From Ancalomicrobiaceae bacterium (GTDB taxonomy: Bacteria; Pseudomonadota; Alphaproteobacteria; Rhizobiales; Ancalomicrobiaceae): a stretch of 47,640 nucleotides of DNA. The number at the start of each line of letters is the position of its first letter. The first letter of the stretch is position 1. The notes beneath the pieces were generated by a model. The model saw nothing but the letters and a program-made list of their open reading frames with translations, did no database searches and had not been told where the DNA came from. The stretch lies in NCBI GenBank assembly GCA_031291575.1, contig JARLIT010000265.1, positions 1 to 47,640 of the forward strand. Reading direction: 5' to 3'. Below are positions 16,095-25,963 of this stretch, in pieces. A program made the position numbers and the translations under genes.

Positions 16095-17702
16095 TCAGTC
16101 GATCCCGCTCGCCAAACTATCGTCCTCGTCCGCAGCCGCGTCGAGCAGCGCCTGCGCCCGTTCGCCGCGCGCGTAGAGGTCGGCGAGAACACGCGGCAGC
16201 TGCGGCGCCAGGTCCTCGGCGATGAGGCCGGGACCGGCGAGCCGGCCGGCTTCGCCGTGCATCCAGACAGCGGCCGCGGCGGCCTCGAAGGCGGCAATCC
16301 CACGGGCGAGCAGTCCGGCGGCGATGCCTGCGAGCACGTCGCCCGAGCCGGCCGTGGCGAGATCTGCCGGCGCATTGTCGTTGATGGCGACGCGGCCGTC
16401 GGGCGCGGCGACGACCGTGTCGGCCCCCTTTAATACGACGACGGCGCCGGATCGGCCGGCGGCGATGCGCGCCCGCTCCGGCTTCGACAATTGGTCGCCG
16501 CTGACAGGCAGATCAGGGAACAGACGGGAGAATTCGCCCTCGTGCGGGGTCATGACGACGCGGCCGCCACTCGCCCGGATGGCGGCGAACAGCACTCCCG
16601 GATCTGCGGCAAACGATGTCAGCGCATCGGCATCGAGAACGAAGCCGCGTGGAGCATTTTCGCGCCCTGCTCCGCCCTGTTCTGCCGGATCGAGCCGCAG
16701 CGCGCCGAGCACCGCCTCGACGGTTGCCGGACCGACGCCGGCGGCCGGACCGATGAGAAGCACGTTCAGCCGCCGGTCGGCGAGCAGGGCCGACAACCCC
16801 GCGGCGCCCTCCATGCGGCGGACCATGATGGCAGTCAGGTGGCTGGCGTTGACCTGCAGCGCGTCGGGCGGCGAAGCAACAGTGACGAGGCCGGCCCCCG
16901 CCCGCAAGGCCGCCATGGCACCGAGCCGTGCCGCGCCGGTGCCCGTCAGCCCGCCCGAGACGACGACGGCATGGCCACGGGCGTACTTGTGATCTTCCAG
17001 CCGCGGCGGCTGCACCGCCGGTCCCCACAGGTCCGGGCCGTTGGCGAATGCGTCGACGGCGATGTCGGCCAAGACGAAGGCCGGAATGCCGATGTCGGCG
17101 ACGGTCGTGGCGCCGCAGTGGGCCCGGCCGGGCAGCAGCAGATGGCCCGGCTTGCGGCGGAAGAAGGTGACGGACGCGACGGCACGGATGGCGATGCCGC
17201 GCACCCGTCCCGTCAGCCCGTCGATGCCCGAGGGGAGATCGACGGCGATGACGGGCAGCCCCGATGCATTGATCGCTGCGACGGTCGCCGCAGGCAGCCC
17301 TTCGAGATCGCGCGCAAGACCGGCGCCGTAGAGCGCGTCGACGACGATGTGAGCACGACCGAGCGCGCGGGCGAGCCCGGCGAGATCGAGCGGCAGGGTC
17401 GCCCCGGTCCAGCGTCCCGCAGCGAGCGCCGCGTCGCCTTTCAGCGCCGCGAGTTCGCCGAGGAGCATGAGGTCGACGAGATAGCCACGCTCCTTCAGGA
17501 TGCGGGCAGCGATAAAGCCGTCACCGCCGTTGTTGCCGGGACCGCAGGCGACGAGGACGCGACGGCCGAGCGCCATGCGGAAGGCGACCGCATCGGCGAC
17601 CGCCCTGCCCGCCCGCTCCATCAACTCGATGCCGGGCGTGCCGGCCTCCATCGCCAATCGGTCGGCGCGGCCCATGGCGGCGGGCGACAGGAGTTCGAGC
17701 AT
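16095..17702 (-). CDS. nnr: Bifunctional NAD(P)H-hydrate epimerase / ADP-dependent NAD(P)H-hydrate dehydratase
   Basis: A 535-residue cytoplasmic repair enzyme. The N-terminal YjeF_N-type epimerase half (about residues 1-215) carries GPGNNGGDGF and the VVDALYGAGL and AVDLPSGIDG motifs. The C-terminal ribokinase-like dehydratase half (about 230-510) carries VLDADALT, MTPHEGEFSRL and the ATAGSGDVLAG anion hole. Together they restore hydrated NAD(P)H. The ATG at 17702 has AAGGA 7 bases upstream; a TTG two codons earlier is too close to it. It is divergent from glnB, a neighbourhood often seen in Rhizobiales. Confidence 0.95.
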   Translation of the reverse strand: MLELLSPAAMGRADRLAMEAGTPGIELMERAGRAVADAVAFRMALGRRVLVACGPGNNGGDGFIAARILKERGYLVDLMLLGELAALKGDAALAAGRWTGATLPLDLAGLARALGRAHIVVDALYGAGLARDLEGLPAATVAAINASGLPVIAVDLPSGIDGLTGRVRGIAIRAVASVTFFRRKPGHLLLPGRAHCGATTVADIGIPAFVLADIAVDAFANGPDLWGPAVQPPRLEDHKYARGHAVVVSGGLTGTGAARLGAMAALRAGAGLVTVASPPDALQVNASHLTAIMVRRMEGAAGLSALLADRRLNVLLIGPAAGVGPATVEAVLGALRLDPAEQGGAGRENAPRGFVLDADALTSFAADPGVLFAAIRASGGRVVMTPHEGEFSRLFPDLPVSGDQLSKPERARIAAGRSGAVVVLKGADTVVAAPDGRVAINDNAPADLATAGSGDVLAGIAAGLLARGIAAFEAAAAAVWMHGEAGRLAGPGLIAEDLAPQLPRVLADLYARGERAQALLDAAADEDDSLASGID

Positions 17703-17734
17703 GGACAAGTCCTTCTATCGAGGCGTTCACCTGA

Positions 17735-18415
<681 letters not shown>

Positions 18416-18603
18416 TCCACCTTGCGCAACCCCGATTCCTCCGGCGACGGCATCCGTGAAAACCCGCGCTTCCTCGGACCCCGCCGCTTGCGGCCCGGAG
18501 CTTGCATACACTTGCCCCCGATCCTTTGACGAGACAAATCCCGACGGCCTGCGCCTTCGGGGGGGCCTCGGAACGGAAATCAACTGCAAAAGGGAACCGT
18601 CCC

Positions 18604-20016
18604 ATGACGAAGACTGCAAAAGACGTCCTCAAGCTGATCAAGGACCAAGACGTCAAATACGTCGACTTCCGCTTCACCGATCCGCGCGGCAAGTGGCAGC
18701 ATGTCACCTTCGACGTGTCGCTGGTCGATGAGGACATCTTCGCCGAAGGCACCATGTTCGACGGTTCCTCGATCGCCGGTTGGAAGGCCATCAACGAATC
18801 CGACATGATCCTGGTTCCGGATCCCGAAACCGCCTTCATCGATCCGTTCTTCGCCCAGACCACCCTCGTCCTGGTCTGCGACATCCTCGAGCCGTCGACC
18901 GGCGAGCGCTACGGCCGCGACCCGCGCGGCATCGCCAAGAAGGCCGAGGCGTACGTCAAGTCGCTCGGCATCGGCGACACGGCCGTGTTCGGCCCGGAAG
19001 CCGAGTTCTTCATCTTCTCCGACGTCAAGTATGCCGCCGATCCCTACAACACGGGCTTCCAGGTCGACGATCCGGAACTGCCGATCAACACCGACACCGA
19101 TTATGACGGCGGCAACCTCGGCCACCATGTGGCGACCAAGGGTGGCTACTTCCCGGTCCCGCCGGTCGACAGCTACCAGGACATCCGCGGCGAAATGCTG
19201 TCGATGATGCAAAAGATGGGCGTCGTCGTCGAGAAGCATCACCACGAGGTCGCTTCGGCCCAGCATGAGCTCGGCATCAAGTTCGGCCCGCTCACCAAGA
19301 TCGCCGACCATCTGCAGATCTACAAGTATGCCATCCATCAGGTCGCCCAGGCCTACGGCAAGACCGCGACCTTCATGCCGAAGCCGATCTTCGGCGACAA
19401 CGGCTCGGGCATGCACGTGCATCAGTCGATCTGGAAGGACGGCAAGCCGGTGTTCGCCGGCAACCAGTACGCAGACCTGTCGGAGACCTGCCTGTACTAC
19501 ATCGGCGGCATCCTGAAGCATGCCAAGGCGCTGAACGCCTTCACCAACCCGACCACCAACTCGTACAAGCGTCTGGTGCCGGGCTACGAGGCGCCGGTGC
19601 TTCTCGCCTATTCGGCCCGCAACCGCTCGGCTTCCTGCCGCATCCCCTATGCCACCTCGCCGAAGGCCAAGCGCGTCGAAGTCCGCTTCCCCGATCCGGC
19701 GGCGAACCCCTATCTCGCCTTCTCCGCCATGCTGATGGCCGGCCTCGATGGCATCCAGAACAAGATCCATCCCGGCTCCGCCATCGACAAGAACCTCTAC
19801 GACCTGCCGCCGAAGGAACTGAAGAAGATCCCGACGGTGTGCGGTTCGTTGCGTGAGGCACTGGAATCGCTGCGCAAGGACAACGCCTTCCTGTTGGCCG
19901 GCGGCGTGTTCGAAGCGGACTTCATCGAGAGCTACATCGATCTGCGCTGGGAAGAGCTGCTGCGCTACGAGACCACCCCGCATCCGGTCGAATACGCGAT
20001 GTACTACAGCGTCTGA
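18604..20016 (+). CDS. glnA: Glutamine synthetase type I
   Basis: A 470-residue subunit of the dodecameric cytoplasmic enzyme that makes glutamine from glutamate, ammonia and ATP. Visible motifs include the early FDGSSIAGW, the metal/glutamate site [16 protein letters not shown], the [10 protein letters not shown] loop and NRSASCRIP. The adenylylation tyrosine is Tyr399 in NLYDLPP, matching E. coli Tyr397, so GlnE control is expected. AAAAGGGAACC precedes the start. A strong hairpin terminator follows. Confidence 0.98.
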   Translation: MTKTAKDVLKLIKDQDVKYVDFRFTDPRGKWQHVTFDVSLVDEDIFAEGTMFDGSSIAGWKAINESDMILVPDPETAFIDPFFAQTTLVLVCDILEPSTGERYGRDPRGIAKKAEAYVKSLGIGDTAVFGPEAEFFIFSDVKYAADPYNTGFQVDDPELPINTDTDYDGGNLGHHVATKGGYFPVPPVDSYQDIRGEMLSMMQKMGVVVEKHHHEVASAQHELGIKFGPLTKIADHLQIYKYAIHQVAQAYGKTATFMPKPIFGDNGSGMHVHQSIWKDGKPVFAGNQYADLSETCLYYIGGILKHAKALNAFTNPTTNSYKRLVPGYEAPVLLAYSARNRSASCRIPYATSPKAKRVEVRFPDPAANPYLAFSAMLMAGLDGIQNKIHPGSAIDKNLYDLPPKELKKIPTVCGSLREALESLRKDNAFLLAGGVFEADFIESYIDLRWEELLRYETTPHPVEYAMYYSV

Positions 20017-20044
20017 TCGGACGCCGAAGCCTTCTGGACTTCTC

Positions 20045-20070
20045 GGGGCGCCCCATCGGGCGCCCCGTTT
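20045..20070 (+). terminator. Intrinsic terminator of glnA
   Basis: GGGGCGCCC-CATC-GGGCGCCCC forms a perfect 9-bp stem 28 bases after the glnA stop and is followed by GTTTCGTTT. Confidence 0.8.
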
Positions 20071-20155
20071 CGTTTGCGGCAGGCTCCGGTCATGCCCCGT
20101 TCAGATGGCCGCGTGTAGTTTTCCGGCTAAGTACCCCCACAAGGGATAGATCCGG

Positions 20156-20455
20156 ATGCGTGCCTTTCTCGCCCTCTTCGTCGGCTGTCTCTGCCTCGTG
20201 TCCGGCTACTGCGTCACCGCCGTGACGACCTATTGGCTGGCCGGACTTGCCGGCATGTCCGACTTCGAGGGCGGCCGCGGCATGTTCGCCGGCCTGTTCG
20301 CCGGTCCGATCGGCGCCTTCATCTTCTGCGTCGCCGGCATCGTGCTCGGCTGGTACCTCGGTCGCCGACGGCTGACCCCGAACAGCCTGATGCTGGTGTT
20401 CCTGCTCGTCGCCCTGGCGATCGGATCGGTACTGGGCGTGTGGTACGGCGGCTGA
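20156..20455 (+). CDS. Small hypothetical membrane protein
   Basis: A 99-residue protein with three hydrophobic helices (about residues 4-30, 42-68 and 78-96) joined by short polar loops, one of which (GRRRLTPN) is strongly basic. I do not recognise a family. AGGGATAGATCCGG ahead of the ATG offers a weak ribosome-binding site. It starts 86 bases past the glnA terminator and is probably transcribed alone. Confidence 0.72.
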   Translation: MRAFLALFVGCLCLVSGYCVTAVTTYWLAGLAGMSDFEGGRGMFAGLFAGPIGAFIFCVAGIVLGWYLGRRRLTPNSLMLVFLLVALAIGSVLGVWYGG

Positions 20456-20504
20456 TCCGGGCGGCGCCGGGGTGAGGCACGATGGCCTCACGGTGGAAGG
20501 CATT

Positions 20505-20547
20505 TTATCCGGGTTAAATTGACATCCGAATTTCATCCGGATAATAA
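20505..20547 (+). promoter_or_regulatory. Promoter of the DUF2239 gene with repeated ATCCG half-sites
   Basis: TTGACA (20519-20524) and TAATAA (20542-20547) are separated by 17 bases, a near-consensus sigma-70 promoter ending 26 bases before the start codon. TATCCG, CATCCG and CATCCG occur at 20506, 20523 and 20534; the last two are 11 bp apart, one helical turn. TTATCCGG (20505-20512) also pairs in inverted orientation with CCGGATAA at the -10 end. This layout would let a regulator block polymerase. Confidence 0.6.
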
Positions 20548-20573
20548 TAGCTCCAACCACTGGAGCTGAAACC

Positions 20574-21173
20574 ATGACCCGCCCCGCCCATCTGACTGCC
20601 TTTCTCGGCCAAAACCTCGTTGCAGCCGGCACGCTGGCCGAAGTCGCCGAGATCCTCAAACGCCTCGCCGGCGACGCCCCGCAGAGTGCCGCGCTGATAT
20701 TCGACGACGCCACCGGCCGCCAGATCGATCTCGATCTCTCCGGTTCGCCGGCCGACGTCGCAGCCCGCCACCGCGCCCAGCCAGATCAGGACGCGCCCGG
20801 AGTGACGGATGCAGGCCCGGAGGCCGGTGCCGCAGGCCGCGGCCGGCCGCGGCTCGGCGTGGTCGCCCGCGAAGTCACCCTCCTGCCCCGCCATTGGGAC
20901 TGGCTCGCCGCGCAACCCGGCGGCGCCTCGGTCGCCTTGCGAAAGCTGGTCGAGGAGGCTCGCAAGACGTCGACCTGGGATGAGACCGTGCGGCGGGTCC
21001 GGGACGCGACCGGCCGGTTCCTGACGGCGATCGCCGGCGATTTGGTCGACTACGAGGAAGCAACCCGCGCGCTCTATGCCGGTGACGCACAGCGGTTCGA
21101 CACGCTGACGGAAGTCTGGCCGGCCGACATTCGCGATCACGCGCGGGCGCTGGCGCGCGGCGCCTACGCCTGA
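20574..21173 (+). CDS. DUF2239 family protein
   Basis: A 199-residue, probably cytoplasmic protein of the uncharacterised DUF2239 family. Family hallmarks are IFDDATGRQIDLDL near residue 45, RPRLGVVAREVTLLPRHWDW at about residues 91-110, and the C-terminal AGDLVDYEEATRALYAGD and WPADIRDHA. There are no membrane segments or signal peptide. It is a single-gene unit with its own strong-looking promoter. Function is unknown. Confidence 0.85.
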   Translation: MTRPAHLTAFLGQNLVAAGTLAEVAEILKRLAGDAPQSAALIFDDATGRQIDLDLSGSPADVAARHRAQPDQDAPGVTDAGPEAGAAGRGRPRLGVVAREVTLLPRHWDWLAAQPGGASVALRKLVEEARKTSTWDETVRRVRDATGRFLTAIAGDLVDYEEATRALYAGDAQRFDTLTEVWPADIRDHARALARGAYA

Positions 21174-21317
21174 CGCAGCAAGTCACGCCCCCAGATCCAT
21201 TCTCCGAGCGCAGCCGCACCGCTCTACAGTTGCGTCGATCTCTCACACCCGGCGAAAACACGCTCTTTACGTTTATCCACTAGGCTCTCGTCCGTGCGAA
21301 CAGAAAACGTGGTGACG

Positions 21318-22547
21318 ATGGCTCAGACACTGGCAAGGCCGGCGATTGCCGCACGGGGCGAGGCATGGCAGCTGGCATGGACAGCAGCGGCAGCGCTGCG
21401 GCTCGTTCGCGCCAGCAGTTTCGACGATCCGGCGCTTCTCGACGATCTCGACGCAATTGTCGCCGCCGGCGGGCAAGTGCCGCTGTTCCAGTCGCGCGTC
21501 TGGCTGAAGGGCGTCGCCGACTATCTGGTCAATGCCACGGGCAGCGATATCAGGATCTACCGCCTGGTCGATCCCGCAACCGGTCGCGCCAGCGCGATCC
21601 TGCCCGTCGTCGTCACCCGCGAGGGGGGCCTCAACGTTGCCCGCCTTCTCGGCGACGGCGTTTCTGACGTCCTCGGGGCAATCGTCGCCCCCCACGTGAC
21701 GCCATCGACTGAAGCCGCCGAGGCGGTGCTGCGCCTCGTGTCGGAAGACCTCGTCGACGTCGATCTGCTGCGGCTCACCCATCTGGCGCCGACCATCGAC
21801 GGTCGGGCCAACCTGCTCGCCCTGGCGGAAGGCGCCTTCGCTTCGGCCGATGCGACCTATCCGGTCGACCTAGAGCCTGCCAGCGCGACCGTGGTCACGG
21901 CGCGCTCGGCCTGCAAGACCTACCAGAAGCAGTGGCGCAAGCTCGAGCGTCGCGACGGTATCGCCATCAACTGGCTGACCGAGGCTGGCGAGATCGCCGC
22001 GGGCTTCGACCGCATGGTTCAGATGCGGCGCGCGCGCTTTGCCCGCCTGTCGCGCGCCGACACGCTGCGGGAAGAAGCCTCGGAGCGGTTCTATCGCGCC
22101 ATGGCGCTGGCACCAGAGGGCGACAGGCCGGCGCAGATTGCCGAACTCGTTGTGGCGGGGAAACCCGTCGGCTATATCTACCGCATCGACGACGGCCAGC
22201 GCTTCTCGACGGTCATCTGCGCCATCGACGACACCGTCGGCAATGCCTATGCGCCGGCCCTGATCCTGTTCACCAAACTGTTCGAGAAGGCGGTGGCCGA
22301 GGGCTATTCCTCCGGCGACATGGGCACCGGCTCGATGCCCTACAAGCTGCGCTTCGCTCGGGGCGAGAACCGGCTCCTGACCATCGAACGCGGCCTCTCG
22401 TTGAAAGGCTGGATCGCCACGGTTGGCTTTGCGCTCGTCCGCGCCGCCCGGGCATGGTGCAAGCGGCGGCCAGCACTGGTCAAGCTGCGCTGCAGGCTCA
22501 AGCGGCGGGCGCCGAAACCGGCGCACTGTGCCGCCGACACCGAATAG
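21318..22547 (+). CDS. GNAT-family acetyltransferase, CelD/BioF2-like
   Basis: A 409-residue protein resembling the Acetyltransf_6 (CelD/BioF2-like) group, which has a FemAB-like double GNAT fold and is often linked to exopolysaccharide or cell-surface modification. Supporting segments are TYQKQWRKLERRDGI, the MRRARFARL stretch and the late YSSGDMGTGSMPYKLRF, typical of the group. No signal peptide is apparent, and the C-terminal 40 residues are rich in arginine and lysine. The ATG at 21318 is used; a GTG at 21294 is also possible, and neither has a strong ribosome-binding site. No polysaccharide genes are nearby. Confidence 0.75.
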   Translation: MAQTLARPAIAARGEAWQLAWTAAAALRLVRASSFDDPALLDDLDAIVAAGGQVPLFQSRVWLKGVADYLVNATGSDIRIYRLVDPATGRASAILPVVVTREGGLNVARLLGDGVSDVLGAIVAPHVTPSTEAAEAVLRLVSEDLVDVDLLRLTHLAPTIDGRANLLALAEGAFASADATYPVDLEPASATVVTARSACKTYQKQWRKLERRDGIAINWLTEAGEIAAGFDRMVQMRRARFARLSRADTLREEASERFYRAMALAPEGDRPAQIAELVVAGKPVGYIYRIDDGQRFSTVICAIDDTVGNAYAPALILFTKLFEKAVAEGYSSGDMGTGSMPYKLRFARGENRLLTIERGLSLKGWIATVGFALVRAARAWCKRRPALVKLRCRLKRRAPKPAHCAADTE

Positions 22548-22574
22548 TCCGCAAGGCACGCTTCGGCCGCACCA

Positions 22575-23942
22575 TCAGCACTCCGTCACGTTGACGGCCA
22601 GCCCGCCGAGGCTGGTTTCCTTGTATTTCGACGCCATGTCGCGCCCGGTCTCGCGCATGGTGACGATCACGTCGTCGAGGCTGACCCGGTGGGTACCGTC
22701 GCCGCGCAGCGCCATCGAGGCGGCGGTAATCGCCTTCACCGCACCGAAGGCGTTGCGCTCGATGCAGGGGATCTGCACCAGGCCGCCGATCGGATCGCAG
22801 GTCATGCCGAGATGGTGCTCCATGGCGATTTCGGCGGCATTCTCGATCTGCGCATTCGAGCCGCCCATCGCCGCAGCAAGGCCCGCCGCAGCCATGGATG
22901 AAGCGACGCCAACCTCGCCCTGGCAGCCGACCTCGGCGCCGGAGATGGAGGCATTCAGCTTGAACAATCCGCCGATCGCCGTGGCGGTCAACAGGAACGC
23001 GCGCATCCCCTCGTCGCCGGCGCCGGGGATGAAATCGCGGTAGTAGCGCAAGCAGGACGGGATGACGCCCGCCGCGCCGTTGGTCGGGGCCGTGACGATC
23101 CTGCCGCCGCCGGCATTCTCCTCGTTCACCGCCAGCGCATAGAGGCTGATGTAGTCGATGATTTCGTGCGGCGCCCGCATGTTGCGATGCTTGTCGGCGG
23201 AAAGCCGCTGGGAGAACGCCTTGGCGCGCCGGGCGACATTGAGCCCGCCCGGCAGCAGCCCGTGGCCGCGCATGCCGCGCTCGATCGAGGCGAACATGGC
23301 CGAGGTGATCAGTTCGAGATAGGCGACGACATCGGTACGGGAGCGGCGGGCGCTCTCGTTGGCCATCACCATCTCGGCGATCGTCAGACCGGACTCGCGG
23401 CCTTCGGCGAGCAGCTCGGCACTGGTCCGGTAGGGGAACGGCGACTCGTCCGCGCTATCGCTCGCCGACGGATCCTCCCCGTCACAGACGACGAAGCCAC
23501 CGCCGATCGAATGCCAGATTTCGACGAAGAGGTCGTTTCCCTCCGCGCCGATGGCGGCAAACCGGAGCGTGTTGGGATGGCCGGACATCGGCGTCAGCCG
23601 GTCGAACACGATATCGGTGGCCGCATCGAAGGCGATGGAGCGGCCGGGCAGATCGAGGACCCGGCTGTCGCGGACCGCGTCGACGATCGCGTCGGCGCGG
23701 TCGGGATCGACCGTTTCCGGCGCCTCGCCGACAAGCCCGAGAATCACCGCCTTGTCGGATGAATGCCCCCGGCCCGTCCAGGCGAGCGAGCCAAACAGGC
23801 GCACCTCGATGCGGACGGTCTCCAAAAGAAACCCGCGCGCCACCAGCGAGTCGCGAAAGGCTTTCGCCGCCTTCATCGGGCCGACGGTATGCGATGAGGA
23901 GGGACCGATGCCGATCTTGAAGAGATCGAAAAGGCTGATCAT
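22575..23942 (-). CDS. sdaA: L-serine ammonia-lyase, single-chain iron-sulfur type
   Basis: A 455-residue cytoplasmic enzyme converting L-serine to pyruvate and ammonia. The N-terminal beta domain begins SLFDLFKIGIGPSSSHTVGP. The alpha domain contains NEENAGGGRIVTAPTNGAAG and the cluster-associated cysteines in PSCLRYY, GAEVGCQGE and HLGMTCDPIGG. The length fits the fused SdaA/SdaB/TdcG type. The start at 23942 matches the family; an extension to 24053 adds unrelated residues. The gene stands alone. Confidence 0.95.
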   Translation of the reverse strand: MISLFDLFKIGIGPSSSHTVGPMKAAKAFRDSLVARGFLLETVRIEVRLFGSLAWTGRGHSSDKAVILGLVGEAPETVDPDRADAIVDAVRDSRVLDLPGRSIAFDAATDIVFDRLTPMSGHPNTLRFAAIGAEGNDLFVEIWHSIGGGFVVCDGEDPSASDSADESPFPYRTSAELLAEGRESGLTIAEMVMANESARRSRTDVVAYLELITSAMFASIERGMRGHGLLPGGLNVARRAKAFSQRLSADKHRNMRAPHEIIDYISLYALAVNEENAGGGRIVTAPTNGAAGVIPSCLRYYRDFIPGAGDEGMRAFLLTATAIGGLFKLNASISGAEVGCQGEVGVASSMAAAGLAAAMGGSNAQIENAAEIAMEHHLGMTCDPIGGLVQIPCIERNAFGAVKAITAASMALRGDGTHRVSLDDVIVTMRETGRDMASKYKETSLGGLAVNVTEC

Positions 23943-24326
23943 GCGCGGCCTCGCAATCAGGCGATGGTCTTGGCGGGATGACGACGCACGTGAGGTTTTG
24001 CTCCCCTCATCCGGTCTTCGGAATTGAATGACGCCTTGTCCCCTCGCCCACAAGGGCTGAGGAGACCCATGTGGCCGAAATCGACACGCAAATGCCCCGT
24101 CCCAACTGCAGGCGCGCGAAGGACGGGCAAGACGCGCGACTCGCCCTGGCGGGAGCCCACAGGTCGGAAGGGAAAGGATATCACAGGGAAAGCACCCGGC
24201 ACGCGTCCCCGGCTCTCCTGGTTCGGGCCGCAGGTTCGCAATCGCGGCCGAACGGGTTTCAGGCCCTCGGCCCCGGTCGAGCGCCCCAGGACCGGCGTAT
24301 CGGCGCGCCGCCCGTTGATGGATGCA
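23943..24326. other. Non-coding gap between the GAF gene and sdaA
   Basis: About 384 bases with no gene, repeat or clear promoter that I can support. Several open frames cross it, but none has family resemblance or a good ribosome-binding site. Confidence 0.5.
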
Positions 24327-24851
24327 TCATCTGGCAAGCCGGATGGTGCTGACCTTGCCCGCTCCGAGAATGATCAGCGCCGCAAGCCCAACCTGACTCA
24401 TGACCGCGGCCACATTGGCATCGTCGAAATGGCCTTCGCGATCCATCATGTTGATGAGGCCAATGGTCGCACCGCCGTAGACGACCGGCAGGTTTAGGAG
24501 CGAGCCGTAGCCTTGCGCCTCGAAGTCGGTGAAATCGGGCAGCCACTCGGCGATTTCGGCCGCAGAATTGGCCACGATCGGCTTGCCGACGGTAAACAGC
24601 TGCTCGAACCAGCGATTGTCCTCGACCGGATCGGCGGGGGCGATCGGATACTGCTCGAGATCGGTCGAATGCAATCGGTCGAGCCGGTCGCCCGCGGCAT
24701 TGGGGGCGAGCAGCGTCAGCAGCCGGTAGCCGGGGCCCGCGGCCAGACGCTCGGCCAGAAGCGCGAACAGGGTGGGTGCGCCCGACCCGAGCGCCTCGGC
24801 GAGACGCGCTTCGGCCAACCAGCCGTCTGAGGAATGTTCAATCATGCTCAT
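24327..24851 (-). CDS. GAF-domain protein
   Basis: A 174-residue stand-alone GAF sensor-fold protein spanning about residues 14-165. Family-like segments are GYRLLTLLAP, VGKPIVANSAAEIAEW and the strand pair YGSLLNLPVVYGGATIGLINMMD region. No output domain is attached, so the fold probably binds a small ligand. The start overlaps the M24 peptidase stop (ATGA at 24848-24851), showing operon membership and translational coupling with the peptidase and the GntR regulator. Confidence 0.82.
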   Translation of the reverse strand: MSMIEHSSDGWLAEARLAEALGSGAPTLFALLAERLAAGPGYRLLTLLAPNAAGDRLDRLHSTDLEQYPIAPADPVEDNRWFEQLFTVGKPIVANSAAEIAEWLPDFTDFEAQGYGSLLNLPVVYGGATIGLINMMDREGHFDDANVAAVMSQVGLAALIILGAGKVSTIRLAR

Positions 24852-25963
24852 CCGATCAGGGTCAGTTCGCGCGGGTAGCTGGTCAGCGAGCGGGCGCCGG
24901 TATCGGTGACGACCACATCGTCTTCGATGCGCACGCCGATCTCGCCATCGCGGTACAGGCCCGGTTCGATGGTGATCACCATGCCGGGAGCCAGCCTCTG
25001 CATGTTGCCGATCATCACTTGCGGCGCCTCGTGCACGTCGAGGCCGAGGCCATGCCCGGTCTTGTGCAGGATGAGATCGGCAAAGCCGGCCGCACGCATC
25101 GCATTGCCGACGGCGATATCGACCGCATCGAGTGTCACTCCCGGCGCGGCGATGACGCGGCCGACGGCATTGCCGGCGAGCACGGCTTCGTAGAGCGCAC
25201 GATGCTCGGCGGAGACCGTCTCGCAGAAGACCGTGCGCGTGATATCGGCGTTATAGCCACCCCACGCCGCGCCATAGTCGATCAGCAGCGGCTCGCCGCG
25301 CTGCAAAAGACGATCCGGGCTCGGCGAGCCGTGCGGGTCGGCCGAAGCGCCGCCGGCCAGCACGATCGGCTCGAAGGCGACGCCGTCGGCGCCCTCCTCC
25401 AGCATGTCGGCGACCAGCATCTGCCGGATGGCCGCCTCGCTCATGCCGGCGCGCGTCCGGGCCAACGTCCTGGCGAGTGCCGTCTCGCTGATCGCGATGG
25501 CCCGCGACATGGCGTCGAGTTCCACCACATCCTTGCACAGCCGCATGGCGGAGATCGCCGCATGGGCATCGACGAGCGCCGTACCTGCCAGCGCCTGCAC
25601 CAGGGCGAGATACTCGAAGGTGCGCATGCGCTGTCCCTCGACGCCCAACCGGCCCGGCGGCAGGCATTGGGCAAGCTTGGCGAAGGCGGCCGCATAACCA
25701 TCGGCATCCTGCCAGTAGATGGTCTCGACATCCGGTGACAGCGCCGCCCAGCGCGCCTTTTCCAACGCCGGGATGACCGCATATTGGGCGCCGCTGCGGG
25801 TTACCACATGCACTGTCGGCCGTTCCATCAGGTGGAAATGCGCGCCGGTCAGGAAATAGAAGTTGGCGCCGGGCACCAGCGCCACGGCGTCCAATCTCTC
25901 GGCATCCATGGCCGACAACAGTCGACCGAGACGGGCGCGTTTGATGTTCGCATCGACAATCAT
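24848..25963 (-). CDS. M24-family metallopeptidase (Xaa-Pro dipeptidase/aminopeptidase-like)
   Basis: A 371-residue cytoplasmic pita-bread-fold enzyme with a creatinase-type N-terminal domain (about residues 1-140) and the catalytic M24 domain (about 150-371). The five metal ligands of active peptidases are visible: two aspartates in LLIDYGAAWGGYNADIT, a histidine in TGHGLGLDVHE, and two glutamates in ITIEPGLY and GVRIEDDV. It is therefore a metal-dependent hydrolase of a proline-like or cyclic amide bond, not metal-free creatinase. The start at 25963 overlaps the GntR stop by 4 bases. It is divergent from the hydantoinase/ABC operon and likely acts in the same pathway. Confidence 0.88.
   Translation of the reverse strand: MIVDANIKRARLGRLLSAMDAERLDAVALVPGANFYFLTGAHFHLMERPTVHVVTRSGAQYAVIPALEKARWAALSPDVETIYWQDADGYAAAFAKLAQCLPPGRLGVEGQRMRTFEYLALVQALAGTALVDAHAAISAMRLCKDVVELDAMSRAIAISETALARTLARTRAGMSEAAIRQMLVADMLEEGADGVAFEPIVLAGGASADPHGSPSPDRLLQRGEPLLIDYGAAWGGYNADITRTVFCETVSAEHRALYEAVLAGNAVGRVIAAPGVTLDAVDIAVGNAMRAAGFADLILHKTGHGLGLDVHEAPQVMIGNMQRLAPGMVITIEPGLYRDGEIGVRIEDDVVVTDTGARSLTSYPRELTLIG

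Noticed and set aside
24848-25963. Creatinase, which would suggest creatinine breakdown together with HyuAB.
   Set aside because: Creatinase lacks the five metal ligands; this protein keeps all of them, so it is a metallopeptidase-type enzyme.
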